A stretch of DNA of 64,000 bases from Salticus scenicus (taxonomy: Eukaryota > Arthropoda > Arachnida > Araneae > Salticidae): positions 196,807,427 to 196,871,426 of the forward strand of contig OZ005660.1 in assembly GCA_963930645.1 (NCBI GenBank), in the 5' to 3' direction. Under the pieces are notes generated by a model. It saw only the letters and a list, made by a program, of their open reading frames with translations. It was not told the origin of the DNA and searched no databases. The position numbers and the translations under genes are program-made. This document shows positions 33,321-44,422 of this stretch, in pieces. Position 1 is the first letter of the stretch; the number at the start of each line of letters is the position of its first letter.

Positions 33321-34345
33321 ATGGACTCAAAGTTCAGTAGCGTTAAATGAAACATCGTGTAATATATGGAGAAAAATACTCAAACACTCTATTGTGGTTT
33401 CATCTTTTTTGTTTTTAACAGCTCCTCTTTCTTTACTTTATCTACAAAACTGTTAATTACTCAATGTTTGGAAAGTCGAGTGGAGTCACTCCAGATTTTT
33501 TTTTTTTTTTTTTTTTAATTACGCTGGTGATTGATTAAAACACAAAGACTAGCCGCTAAAAACCTGATTTTCTTTTTAAAGAAAGCTCAAAACGTGTAAA
33601 TATATCAAAAATTCAATTTGAAAATATTGATCCCAAAACAGCAATTTTTCTTCGTCTTTCGTATTTTTAAGAATAAGTACCAAACATAAATAAATAAATA
33701 AATAAAAATGCGCTTTCCAATTTCCTCCTCAACATTTCCCTAAGAATTTATTTTTTACCCAAACATTTTCCCACGAACACTAATTTTATATCTTTCCTCA
33801 AAATTTCGAAAAATTTTCCCAATCCGGCAACACTGGAATTCAGCAATGTTAATTAGTTTTACATTACATATTTGTACACCTATTTGCTAATTAATTTGAA
33901 AATATTATAAGATTTATATTTACAAATTAACACATTCATGTTGAAATTTAACGGTGTAAAGGTGTTAATTCCCATTAAGGAATTAACAGTTAATTTCAAT
34001 AAAACATAAATTATAAAATTTAAATTAAATCACATATAGAACAAATTCTTTGGAGATTAACTGACTGAATAATCCCATAGAACAAAATTTACTCTAACTA
34101 ATGGTAAAGTCATGTACATGAAAATAAGTCATGCACATAAATAATTTAACGGAAATGTAATTTGTAAAATATACGCATGAAATATTCAAAAGAGGTTTAT
34201 ATTTTCTGCATAACATTTTTGTTTGAATGTAGAAAGATTCTTCAAAGCAGTTTTAATGCAGAATGTTTTAGATATATCGGACTGGTAGGAGAAGTTTCAG
34301 TGAGATAAATTAGAGCGAAAGTTATTATTTAATACATTTTTCGCA
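33321..34345. other. AT-rich spacer, no gene seen
   Basis: Poly-T at 33497-33517. No gene or element end recognised. Confidence 0.4.
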
Positions 34346-34540
34346 CACAGTTGCCAACATTTTAATTTATTCTGGAGCATTTTTAGTCCCGCCTTTATTC
34401 CATACTACTTTTTTTAAGAGTAAAGTTTTCTTATTTTACCATAGTTATATTTTCGAGAAAAATTTTCTAAACATAAAGTGGTGCGAAATAATTGCGGGGC
34501 AAAAAATGATCTAGAATAAATTAAATTGTTGGCAACTATG
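34346..34540. mobile_element. Family A hAT MITE
   Basis: CACAGTTGCCAACATTTTAA to AATTGTTGGCAACTATG, 195 bp, with AGTCCCGCCTTTATTCC and the inverse GCGGGGC. Flanks TTTCGCA and TTTGCA are a probable decayed duplication. Confidence 0.75.
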
Positions 34541-34693
34541 GTTTGCATATATATTATCAGGCCTCACAGTGTTCCTAAAACTTTGGTGTCATTTTATTAT
34601 ATTACCCCCTCTATTTTAAAGTAATATTTTGTATATAATGTTTTAGCATTATCCTTCTTTTTTTTCATACCAATCCCCCCTTTTATATATATA

Positions 34694-34890
34694 CATAGCT
34701 GCCAATATTTTAATTTATTCCGCAGTACTTTCAGCCCCGCCTTAATTTCGTACCACATATTTTTTTAAAGTAGTTTTTTCTTGTTTTATCGAAGTTATAT
34801 ATTGGAGAAAAATTTTCTATAAATAAAGTGGTGCGAAATAAAGGCGGGGCTAACAGTACTCCGGAATAAATTAAAATATTGGCAGCTATG
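34694..34890. mobile_element. Family A hAT MITE, reference copy
   Basis: Perfect first 28 bp inverted at the end (CATAGCTGCCAATATTTTAA and inverse), 197 bp, flanked by TA-rich TATATATA on both sides. The centre is TTATATATTGGAGAAAAA. Frames on the minus strand here follow the repeat, not genes. Confidence 0.8.
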
Positions 34891-34898
34891 TATATATA

Positions 34899-35113
34899 CA
34901 TAATTGCCAACCATCTCATTAATAACTGTACAATTGTTAATGCCCCCTGAAAAAAAAGGCACCTTTTCACACACCACTATATTTTTAGAGTAATTCTCTC
35001 CAAATGTTGTTACGATTAAATAAGACTAAAATTACTCTAAAAAATTATTGGTGTGATAAAAAAGGCGGGTACTAAAAATTGTACGGTTCATAATGAGATG
35101 GTTGGCAAGTATG
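34899..35113. mobile_element. Family C hAT MITE, back to back with family A
   Basis: CATAATTGCCAACCATCTCA to GAGATGGTTGGCAAGTATG, 215 bp, flanked by TATATATA (34891-34898) and TATATACC. The left flank is also the right flank of the family A copy, so both chose the same 8-bp TA target. Inside, CACCACTATATTTTTAGAGT and its inverse surround TTGTTACGATTAAATAAG. A shorter sister is at 37325-37487. Confidence 0.75.
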
Positions 35114-36315
35114 TATATACCATCACGATGAACATTCTTTCATCTGTTCTCATAGTCTGTCATCTGAAGTCTGTAATCCTAGTCTCTCTCTCTCTCTTAC
35201 ATTTAAGAAAAAATTCTTTTTGGCGTTAGTAGTGAAGGTTTAATGAAATACGTTATGCTTGTGAGATTTTTGGAACATTTAATTTATAACAATTTGAATT
35301 CCTAAGTGTGAAAAGTGTAAGATCATTATCTACATCTTTAAAACGAATCAGTAACATTGATTTGTTAACAATTATTTTTCCATATTAAATGTGAATTTCA
35401 CGCTGTGATTGGAAATAATCGGGTATAAATAATAGTGCTTTTTTTTTTTTTTTTTTCTTTCTTTTTTCGAAAATAAATTTTGTACGTTAAAGAACTTTAA
35501 CACAACAAATGCCCAACATTTAATTCAATAATAAAAAATAAATAATAGTAATAATAATAATAATAATTAAAAGTTTTATTACGTTACTTCATACGATAAA
35601 ATTTAAATAACTTTAGGTTTGCAAACCGGACAATCAAGAAATACAAAAATACGGACATCAAGATTAACACAGGAAATCTGCGGAAAAATAAATAAAACAA
35701 AAATAAATAAATAAATAAAAGCTTATAAGAATTGTTAAATAAATAATAATGATAATAAGTTAATTGATTATCGAATGTACAATGTTATTTCAAACAGTAA
35801 ACCCCGGTTTACTGCGATTTCTAAAACATTACATTTAATTTCAGGTGCACGAAAGTTAAATATTCTATTACAAAAATATGAACAACAGGGTTAAAACTAA
35901 AATTTAGCGGTGAAAAACTAGAATAAGTTATTTAATATTTAATGAGGAAGTCGTATCCAAATCGGATAATTTCTTATCTTGTAAAGTAAGCCCCGCTTTT
36001 ACACCTTTTTTAAAAACTTTATAAAACAAATTGATTTTGCATATTTGCGATTACATTATTTAAATTTTGCCTTCAGCAATCGATGTAGTAAGTGACATTG
36101 ACGTTTACAAGCCAGACTCTGTCTGGCAGTACTAGGTCAGGCGCATTCATTTCCCTGGTAGCCGCAAAAACAAAAATTCTTCTGATGAACATTTGTAACA
36201 ATGCTTAAACTCTATCAGATAAGGTTAACTATTCTAAAAGAGTAGAAGGTTTTTATAAAAGCAGCAGATCAACTATAAAATATAAACTGAAAAGCGTTAT
36301 GACTTATAATCCTGG
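35114..36315. other. AT-rich spacer with microsatellites
   Basis: CT run near 35183-35197, poly-T at 35441-35457, AATA runs near 35545-35568 and 35700-35720. The short repeat at 36130-36155 matches 10100-10125. No gene. Confidence 0.4.
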
Positions 36316-36400
36316 CAGTGTTGCCAGATCTCGCGGATTTTTATTCAATAATCACCAATAATTTTGAAAAGTGATATTTGTTATACATAATATTGATAAA
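36316..36400. mobile_element. Family G hAT MITE, left half only
   Basis: CAGTGTTGCCAGATC then TTTTTATTCAATAATCACCA and GATATTTGTTATACATAATA follow 2321-2400 closely. The right half is absent. Confidence 0.6.
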
Positions 36401-36459
36401 CCGAGGAAGAAAGATCCCTGGCGTCATCTGCGCATGGGTGAAAATGGCTGGATCATTTT

Positions 36460-36769
36460 TTAACCCTTAACGCTGGGCATATTTTCCTATTTTGAACAGT
36501 AAGACACGCCTTTTGGCGTTCCTTAAAGCGTCACACGTATAGTTTCCAACTTACTACCTTTTGGCTACCGAAAAATTTTAATAATTTGTTTTATTCTACT
36601 TCATCATTAAATAAAATAAATCTTTCTGATTAAATTTTCCGGTAGCCGAAAGGTAGCCTATAGTTACACGTTTTAGAAAAATAACATTTTGTTTGCAGAG
36701 GAACACCTTAAGGCGTGGCTCGATTTTTTAATGTCCTCTCAGAAGTAATATACGAGCCATAAGGGTTAA
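36460..36769. mobile_element. piggyBac-like MITE with nested MITE
   Basis: TTAA at 36460-36463 and 36766-36769, ends TTAACCCTTAACGCTGGGC and GAGCCATAAGGGTTAA. CACGCCTTTTGGCG inside the left arm pairs with CCTTAAGGCGTGGC in the right. An inverted-repeat element sits at 36538-36662. Confidence 0.65.
36530..36670. mobile_element. hAT-like MITE nested in piggyBac-like MITE
   Basis: The element proper is 36538-36662, TATAGTTTCC... to ...GGTAGCCTATA, with arms ACTACCTTTTGGCTACCG and inverse. Flanks GTCACACG (36530-36537) and GTTACACG (36663-36670) match 7 of 8. Confidence 0.7.
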
Positions 36770-37316
36770 AATAAGAATGTCCATAGCAAACCTCAAAGCA
36801 GGAGTATCAATGATTCTACACATAGTGGATTATTCCCCCTCTCTCTTCCTTTGCTTTGTCTCCTAGCACGTCTTCCTGGAAAAGGTTGATATTAATCCTT
36901 TTCGAATAGATATTTCCAGTTATCAGTACGATTTGCTAGCAATATAAAAACAGTTAGAGCTCCTAATTATGAAAACATTCTTAATGTGCATATGGGTAAT
37001 TTCAATCAATCAATTGAATGTGTACCCCCACGTATCATTTACAATTACGGTAAAATGGCTATGTCAGATGACTTGCGAAGAAAAATAAAATATATTTCGT
37101 AAAATAATATTAATAATAATAATAATAATCACGCAAAAAATTATATCGAGTTTACGTTAGAAGATACTGACGATTTCAGCCACCAATCGTCTAGTAAAAG
37201 TGAATTTAGTTTTTTCAGCAGAGAAGAGGATACGACAGCCATCAACTGTTCTATATGGAAAAGTTAAGAGAGTCATCAAAAATAGCAAGTAGGATAAACA
37301 GGAGAGTGATTCCATA
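36770..37316. other. AT-rich spacer, no gene seen
   Basis: AAT repeat at 37107-37128. No gene recognised. Confidence 0.35.
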
Positions 37317-37495
37317 AAATATGGCATACTTGTCAACCATCTCATTAATAACACCACTATATTTTTAGAGTTATTCTATCTAAATGTTGTTACGATTAAA
37401 TAAGACTAAAATTATTCTAAAAAATTATTGGTGTGAAAAAAAAGGCTAAAAATTGTACTGTTCATAATGAGATGGTTTGCAAGTATGAATATGGG
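37317..37495. mobile_element. Family C hAT MITE, short sister
   Basis: The element proper is 37325-37487, CATACTTGTCAACCATCTCA to GAGATGGTTTGCAAGTATG. AATATGG stands on both sides. Compared with 34899-35113 it lacks about 50 bp near the left arm, so it derives from an internal deletion. Confidence 0.75.
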
Positions 37496-38297
37496 TTGAA
37501 TGGGATAATGAATGAAGATAACTTTGTGATTGTATAATGGGAAGAAAATGAATTCAATGGAATTATGCCAAGTGTAGAGGAAAATGACGGTGTCGCTGAG
37601 TGTATGCAACGTCCTAAATACGGTTGGAAATGGCTTGAAGATAGAAACATTCTTTAACCATTCAGTATTAATGGTTAACATTACTAACAATAAAAAGTTT
37701 TTTTGAAAGTAAAAGAAACTATTTTGTGAAAATTACAGTAAAATTTTCTTTGTTAATTTAAACGAATTTTTCATTGGAACACATTCAATAGAAAATTTCG
37801 CTGTGAAAATAAATTTATGTTAATCCAACAAAATTTGTCTCTGAGTATGCTAGAATATTTTGTTTTCAAGTGGAGGCAATTTGAAATCAGACTGTCACTT
37901 TAAAATATGTCAATACGATAATTTTTCAAATACTGTTTCAAAATCGCGAGCACCTGACACAGAAAAACTTTCATCTTACTCTTATGACTGAGAGTTAAGG
38001 ACCTGTTTAAATTAAAACGGATAAATTCCTAATATATTTTCGCCTGTAATTCTATCAAAAATTAATTAAAAGTACATTAATTATGCATTTTTCAAAACCG
38101 GCTTGATCTCAAAATTTTGAATTTGGAGTCGAAAATGGGTGTTGCTATTCGATAAAATGAAGTTGATGTAAGTATTATTATGTAGACGACCCCTAAGCAA
38201 AATAAAACACTTGCATCATTCATAACTAGTAATAGAAAAGTCGCTGTTTGTGACTCACATTACATATCGCATGGAATTACCCATACATAAACCAAAC
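37496..38297. other. Spacer with shared short repeat
   Basis: AGTTGATGTAAG...TAGACGACCCCTAAGCAAAA (about 38160-38205) is the inverse of a block at 47715-47760. No gene. Confidence 0.35.
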
Positions 38298-38298
38298 C

Positions 38299-38805
38299 AG
38301 ACATGCTAACTTTTAAAATTTATTAAGGTTCATTGTTATCTCCGCCTTTCTTTTTATACCAGTAATTTTGAAGAATGATTTTTTCTTCTTTAATGACTGT
38401 CACATCATAGCCTCCTAAACTAGATGCCTTCCGCGTGGTTTGGAAACTTGGAAACAGTTCAAACGGTAGACAGCGCCACCTGTTTCAGAATGTGAAACTT
38501 TTTTATTCAACTGTAACCAATAATTTTAAGAAGTTTTATATGATATATATAATCGACATTTCTTCGATTCTATTCGCTTTTTATGTATACCGAATCCACT
38601 TTTAAAATGGCTGTTGAATAGCAAAAATCGCGCAATCTGTATCAGGTGGTGCTGTTTGCCGCCAAATGTCCGAGCCACGCGGAAGGCATTTAGTTTAAGA
38701 GGCTATGGTCACATACTGAAAAGAAATACTCTACAAAATTCCTGATGCTAAAAGAAGGCGTGGTTATAAATGCTCCGAAATAAATTATAAAAATTGGCAA
38801 CTCTG
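38299..38805. mobile_element. Family A' hAT-like MITE split by nested element
   Basis: Left part to 38405 (ACTTTTAAAATTTATTAAGG, CTCCGCCTTTC) and right part from 38708 (CTAAAAGAAGGCGTGG, AAATTGGCAACTCTG) belong to one old copy. It is interrupted at GTCACAT, where intact copies read TTGTCACATATTAAA. Confidence 0.65.
38399..38714. mobile_element. Palindromic MITE nested in family A'
   Basis: The element proper is 38406-38707, 302 bp. The ends CATAGCCTCCTAAACTAGAT and the inverse of the right end match over about 33 bp, then AGACAGCGCCACCTG pairs with its inverse further in. GTCACAT is duplicated (38399-38405, 38708-38714). The centre resembles family G (TTTTTTATTCAACTGTAACC). Non-coding. Confidence 0.75.
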
Positions 38806-39690
38806 CGTAAACGCATAAAATTTGCAGGTTTAAATGATTTGAAATTTCATTGATACAGAGCAATTAAAATATCTATATTTTACATATTAATTGACATACT
38901 TTTTCATTAATTAAAGATATTTTACGAATACTGCATTTCCCACAACAAACATGCAATCACAATAATTAAATGATTTGTAAAACAACCGCAAAAAATATCT
39001 CATGATCAAAATGGCCAGAGTACAAACTTTTCATGGAACCAAAACGGCGGGACCAAAATATCCTGCTTCGATATTAAGAGTGCTATATATGAACGAAGTA
39101 CAACAATAGGTAAATAAATAGTGACACAATATATGCAGTTCAGAAGTATTGATTTAACAACTGTAATTGATGAATTATTTAATATTCGAAAGTTTTATAC
39201 TTTTTTACATAAATTTGTATTGCATATTCTGATATTAAAGATTCTGGATATCAAATATTCTTTGCACTCAATTATTATTAAGTATTCAACGTTTAAATTT
39301 CTAAGCATTATGAAATGCTTTCCGTTGTTAGAATATTCTCTTAACACTTACGTAGACGGAATCTTAATAGAGATATGGTAGTTGAAGTAATTGCAGGTTT
39401 AATGGAAACATCTCCTCTTTATGTATTATAGTATTACAGTATTATGGTATTCCTAATCTCATAAAGAGAGACGATGTATAGAAAGCTTACAGAAATTTTA
39501 GAAATAATTAGTGGTAAAACAAAATTCTAAATAATTTGTGGGGTTATAAAACAAAGCAAACAGCAACGCAAACAACGCCAAAAAGAAATAATAGGAAAGA
39601 AGACTGTTGTTTCGGTAGCATTTAGCGTATCGTCTTCAGTGCATAAAGAAATGAGAGAGAAGTGCTGTTATACATAGGAAAGGGATCGGA
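38806..39690. other. AT-rich spacer, no gene seen
   Basis: The 86-codon plus frame at 39121-39381 has no recognised domain. It lies upstream of a Penelope-like fragment but does not resemble its RT. Low weight. Confidence 0.3.
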
Positions 39691-39699
39691 TTCAGCTCA

Positions 39700-39945
39700 C
39701 GATGATCAGCCAATAGAATTATGCGGAATGTGGGTGATTGGCCAATAGGAAAGGCCAACGCAGTCTTAAAATCCACCTTAAAGAACATGTTAATTACGTC
39801 CGTAAACAAGAAACCAATAAATCGGCTATTTCTGAACATTGCTGGAAGGAAAACCATAATTTTAAATTTCATTCAGCTAAAATAATTTGCAGGCTCCACT
39901 CATGAACTTGATTTCTTTGAAGTTTTTAAATTTATAAAAATCTTA
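39700..39945 (+). pseudogene. GIY-YIG endonuclease fragment, Penelope-like
   Basis: The frame from 39759 to 39893 reads 45 codons with RSLKIHLKEHVNYVRKQE, SAISEHCWKENHNFKF and KIICR. This is the R..EH ... S..AEH....H.F.F pattern at the end of the GIY-YIG nuclease of Penelope-like retroelements. Just upstream (39724-39752) another frame gives GMWVIGQ, the YIGQT part, so a frameshift separates them. Downstream, ELDFFEVFKFIK is readable in a third frame (39904-39939). The RT is absent. It is a 3' fragment of a dead element. Family assignment is from memory of the motif. The minus frame at 39636-39872 is a shadow. Confidence 0.65.
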
Positions 39946-40593
39946 AAAATATTCTTAATTGTGCTTTCGCTGTACCCCATTTGCTTGATCGTTGAAAATT
40001 TTACATTATAACAAGATAGAATATAGCAAAATTTCGCATAATTGTGTACTATAACAATCACTTTCATCGTCAAGATGCTGGACCAATTTTAAAACACCAT
40101 TTTTAATAACTAGTAAAATAATCATTTATTATAAATATTCTACTTTAAAACTTCCTAAGTTGTCAAAAATTTACAATATTTTTTTAAGCTTGAAGAATAG
40201 GGTTGGATTTCTTATGAGCGAGCATTATATAGATTATTTTTATAACAAATGATCATGATTAGCTTCAAAATATCATTTTATTTATGGTCCTGCTATAACA
40301 ATTACGAGTATCAACATTTTACATTAAAATCTGAATAGGCTGTTTCAAATTAAAGGTAATCATTACATGGCAGTATAAGCCAATAATTCACATTAACTCG
40401 TTTTAAATGGATAATTGCTTGGAAAATAGTAACAGTTTCACGAAAAAAAAAATGGAAAAAATAGGATCCAAATACATTTAATTAACAAGTAAGTTTAAGA
40501 TAAATGTATCGACGAGGAGAATGAGTATCATATGTGACTGTGGATGTCAGCCTACCTGCGACTATGGCAGATGATCGGCAGAGTTAATATGTC
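39946..40593. other. AT-rich spacer, no gene seen
   Basis: Nothing recognised. Confidence 0.35.
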
Positions 40594-41113
40594 TCAAAAC
40601 TTTCGAAACCGCTGACGTAGATTCACGTCATTTGAATATCTGTAACTCCGCCAGTGGGTGTTTCTTTCATAGTTTATGTGTTATTTATTTCTTAAAAATA
40701 TACCCAATATTCATATTTTTACAATCAAATATACTAAGGATACAAATACTTTAATTAGAAATAATGTAATTATAATGTATATTCATTTGTAATATAAATG
40801 TGAATACAGAAAATATTGTCCTGAAGTATTGTAGCTTGGGAGAAGCGTTCTCAACATTTATAATTTATTCACAATCATTTTTAGCCCCGCCTCTTTTTCA
40901 TACCGGAAATTTTGAAAAACGATTTTCTTCTTATTTAATCGTTGTCACATATTAAATAGGAATAATTTACTAAATTTCTGGTTCGAAAATAAGGCGGGGC
41001 TAAAAATTATTGTGAATAAATTATGAAAGTTGGGAACGCTGTTTAGGAAGATAACGCCCATAGGCGGACCTTACTGTCAAAAAGACAAAAATGTGCGGTC
41101 ACGAAAGTGTTAA
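40594..41113. mobile_element. piggyBac-like MITE (family H) split by nested MITE
   Basis: Matches 22001-22314 throughout (CGCTGACGTAGATTCACGTC, AACTCCGCCAGTGG, CGCCCATAGGCGGAC, GTGTTAA at the end) but is interrupted at CTTGGGAGA. The left TTAA is mutated; the right one is 41110-41113. Confidence 0.75.
40835..41049. mobile_element. Family A' hAT MITE nested in family H
   Basis: The element proper is 40843-41041, AAGCGTTCTCAACATTTATA to AAAGTTGGGAACGCTG, 199 bp. Flanks CTTGGGAG and TTTAGGAA are a decayed 8-bp duplication; the empty site in the sister at 22242-22260 confirms the insertion point. Confidence 0.8.
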
Positions 41114-42209
41114 TATAAATTTAATATACCTTATAGAGTTAATGTTTTATAATAGAAATTCAATATCCCCTATAATAGAAATTTAAGAAAACAAATACAT
41201 GATGAAGAAATGAGTAGAGACTACCTATGCCGACTGCCTAACATTTTCTTTATATATACGAAAACGCGAAATTGCTAAAGCGAAAATTTATTTACGAAAT
41301 ATGTATTCTCTGTAATGTTATATTATAGTTAACATATGATAGTTTTGCTCTCATTATTCATTATTTTAAGGCAATTGCATTTCATATAATAAGGGAATAC
41401 TTTGTAAATTTATTCAATTTAAATGTTATGCTTTGATTTAGAAATTTCTGTTACTAACAAGTAATGTCAGAAATTGTAATTCAATGTCAAATTCAATGGG
41501 ATATAATAAGTTTATTAACTAAGAAATGCAATGCATTTAAATTCTAATACGAACTTTCAAAATTGTGCAATACTGTACTGCACTTACAGTCTAAATAAAT
41601 AAAGAATTCTTTACATAACATGTCTTTGATATTGACATTTTAAATTAGTTGAAATAAGGTTTAATTTATTGGAAAATCAGTTAGAAATATTTGTTTTTTC
41701 TAGTTTTTCAGGGCTTTGTAAGATTGTATGATCGCTATTGACGAATTAAAAAAGTTTTGCACATGAAATAATTTCTCGAGTGATTCAAAATTTAAAAGAA
41801 AATAAATATATACATACCTGTAATCAACTTGTTTGCTTTACATTCTATGTTTCAAAATATGCATTAGTTTGAATTATGTTGTGTAACTTGGAATTTAAAA
41901 TGTATTGAAAATTATAAGAGAACGCATTATCTTGCTGACAGCATAAGCCCATGTTATACTTTGAGGAAATTTGTTTAGAGATTATTGATTGCTTAATGTA
42001 GAAAATTTTTCAATTCCATTTTTACACGAAAAAACACTCTGTTAAACTAGTTCTTGTTTACTATAAATATATTTTTCAGGAATCATCAATTTTTTACGCG
42101 CAGTCATGTGAACAAAGAGTTAAATGAAGTACTGATCATTGTTTTTTGTCACAGTCTCAGTTTCTATCATTATGTAAACTGTTACTACATGTTTTTGAGA
42201 TTTTGACAG
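41114..42209. other. AT-rich spacer, no gene seen
   Basis: No gene or element ends recognised in about 1.1 kb. Confidence 0.35.
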
Positions 42210-42441
42210 TTAACCTCTTAACGCGCGCTTTCCTCGCTGCGAGGACGCAAAATTTAAGATCCAGCTGAAAAAATACACCCCGGAAAATTTTTAGCAAAAT
42301 TTTACGTTTATAACATATCAGAAAAGGCCGTTTTTTTTTTAACCTTAAAATTTAAAATTTCTTTTAGTTTAATTTAGTTGACGAATTCCGGTGGCAGTAT
42401 AATTTAAATGATCCGAATTGTCTTGCGCCGCAAAGGGTTAA
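42210..42441. mobile_element. piggyBac-like MITE, copy 2 of the 15891 family
   Basis: TTAA at 42210-42213 and 42438-42441. Inner block ATATCAGAAAAGGCCG-TTT, AACCTTAAAATTTAAAATT and the CGAATTCCGGTGGC block match 15891-16109; right end GCGCCGCAAAGGGTTAA. Confidence 0.75.
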
Positions 42442-43353
42442 TACTTTCTATGGGAGTTATTCTTGCTAGTTTCTTTATTTAAGAACAAGGTTTTTTGCAT
42501 TAATGTTCATATTACAAATAGAAATACATTACAATTATATGGTTTCTAGTTAAAGTACCTTTGTATCGGTATATATAGGTTATACAAATAAGAATATTGG
42601 GTATGATGAAGTTAGGTTGTGTAATCATAGGGTAAATGTAACCTCGGCTTATAACTCAATTCAGAAGCTAAATTTGGAACAAGAATAATAAAATATGTTT
42701 GTTAAAACTTTTCTTTTTTATGTTTAACCTAAAGCGAGTACAAGTTAAGCGACGCAACGTAATGCTAAAACACATTTTTCAACCACAGCGCTACTTGGCG
42801 CAGCGGTCGGGCGAAAAGGCATCAGTGGCAACTGATTATGATTATACTGATATGATTATTATGATTAAAGTCAACCTCAACACTTACATTTCAAGCTAGG
42901 TTAGAGAAATGTAAAAATCTAAAATTGCATGTAATCGCTTTATCTTTGGATCTTTGGATCTTCGGATATTGTGGGTTGGAAACACCTGTGACAAAGTCAC
43001 GCATCCTCCAGTACCTAAAATTGCAAGCTAACGGAGTGAGAGTCATGAATTTTAATTTCACTACATGGGAGGGGGGGACATAAAACAAAGGAAGAAAAAC
43101 ATAAACAAGGAATTTTAAAGCTTACGGAAGTAAGAAACACAATATATAAATTTGAACTGAGAGGTTGAGGACAGCATATAGTACTATTAGAAAGTTTAAG
43201 GATAGTAAGAATATTTTTGTATTTTTTAAAGAGCAAATTTTATACTTTTTTTTTGGCATTTTTTAAAAACAAATTTTTTATTTTAATTTTCTTAATTTAA
43301 TTTTTATTTTTTTATTTACAAATAAGAAATAATACAAAGAACAAATTGAAGAA
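42442..43353. other. Spacer, no gene recognised
   Basis: A plus frame at 42699-42899 and minus frames at 42891-43236 lack any recognised domain. GATCTTTGGATCTTCGGAT near 42945-42968 is a short tandem motif. Confidence 0.3.
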
Positions 43354-43550
43354 CAGAGATGCCAACATTTTAATTTATTCCGGAGCATTTTTAGCCCCGC
43401 CTTTATTCCATACCAATTTTTTTTTAAGAGAAAATTTTTCTTATTTTATCGTAATTATATACTGGAGAAAAATACTCTAAAAATAAAGTGGTACGAATTA
43501 GAGGCGGGACTAAAACTGCTCCGGAATAAATTAAAATGCTGACAACTATG
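43354..43550. mobile_element. Family A hAT MITE
   Basis: CAGAGATGCCAACATTTTAA to AAATGCTGACAACTATG, 197 bp, with the family AGCCCCGCCTTTATTCC block and the AGGCGGGAC inverse. No clear duplication remains. Confidence 0.75.
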
Positions 43551-43765
43551 GAACAACAAACAAATAAAGTTACAATATTGTTTACAAAGAGGCCTGCAAA
43601 TCCTTTCCAGGCAAATCTGAAAAAATACAGACAATAAAGTAAACACAAAGAAAATATAAAGTAACATAAATATATGTCATAAAAATTCAAACAGGTGGCT
43701 AACAACGCATAAATGGCAACAAAAAATAATTTAGGGGCTCAATTTAATATAGATTAAATTAATAC

Positions 43766-44390
43766 TTAATAAAAACCAAAAAGTTTATTTAGATGGCGAA
43801 AATAAGTATTTGCATCATCAAAAGTCAATAAAAATTTTTGCAGTTTTTCTCTAAATGAGTTTAATCGTAATTCACTTAGATAATATAGCGGTAACATATT
43901 AAAACATTTAGGACCCACATAAACAAAACATCTGTGCAATATTTCTTTACTAACTTTAGGAACTTGTAATGCAGAAGGATTTCACAAATTGTAAGCAATC
44001 AAAGTATTAGGAAAAGTGTTTCTATTTTTAAACATAAAAAATAATAATCGGTAAAAATAAAGTTGTTATATCGTTAAAAAGTTATGATACTGTATCACAC
44101 GTAAGTAATTTATAAAACGATTTTTTGCTGAAAACAAAGGTAAAATATTTTATACATAATCTTTCCTCCCCCCCAAACAATTATTCCATATAGCAAAATT
44201 GATTCAACCCATGGATAATACAAGTTTTCAAAAAAAAAAAAATCTTTGCTAACATAGCTGCGTAAATGAAAGAAAGTGATTAAATGATAACGAAATTTAT
44301 TTCTAAGATATTGAACAGGACTATCCACTTTAGGTTTTGATCTATAAATAATCCAAGGTATTTAAAAGTTTCTGCTTAATTTATAATTGG
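43766..44390 (-). pseudogene. Non-LTR retrotransposon RT C-terminus, decayed
   Basis: Minus strand, in order: FKYLGLFIDQNLKW at about 44328-44370 is the YLG..ID..L.W block after the RT thumb in jockey/CR1-type elements. A second frame (44110-44328) continues with VQYLRNKFRYHL, SYVSKDF and VESILLYGIIVWGG, matching the HP.L.YGI..WG block. A third piece (about 43766-44030) reads SALQVPKVSKEI, FVYVGPKCFNMLP and LNSFREKLQKFLL to TAA at 43766, the usual C-terminus. Frames change between pieces and an in-frame stop precedes the third. Endonuclease, catalytic RT core and 5' end are missing, as in a 5'-truncated insertion. Clade uncertain. Confidence 0.75.
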
Positions 44391-44422
44391 ATAAGAACAT
44401 AGATTACCACTTGAATTACAAA

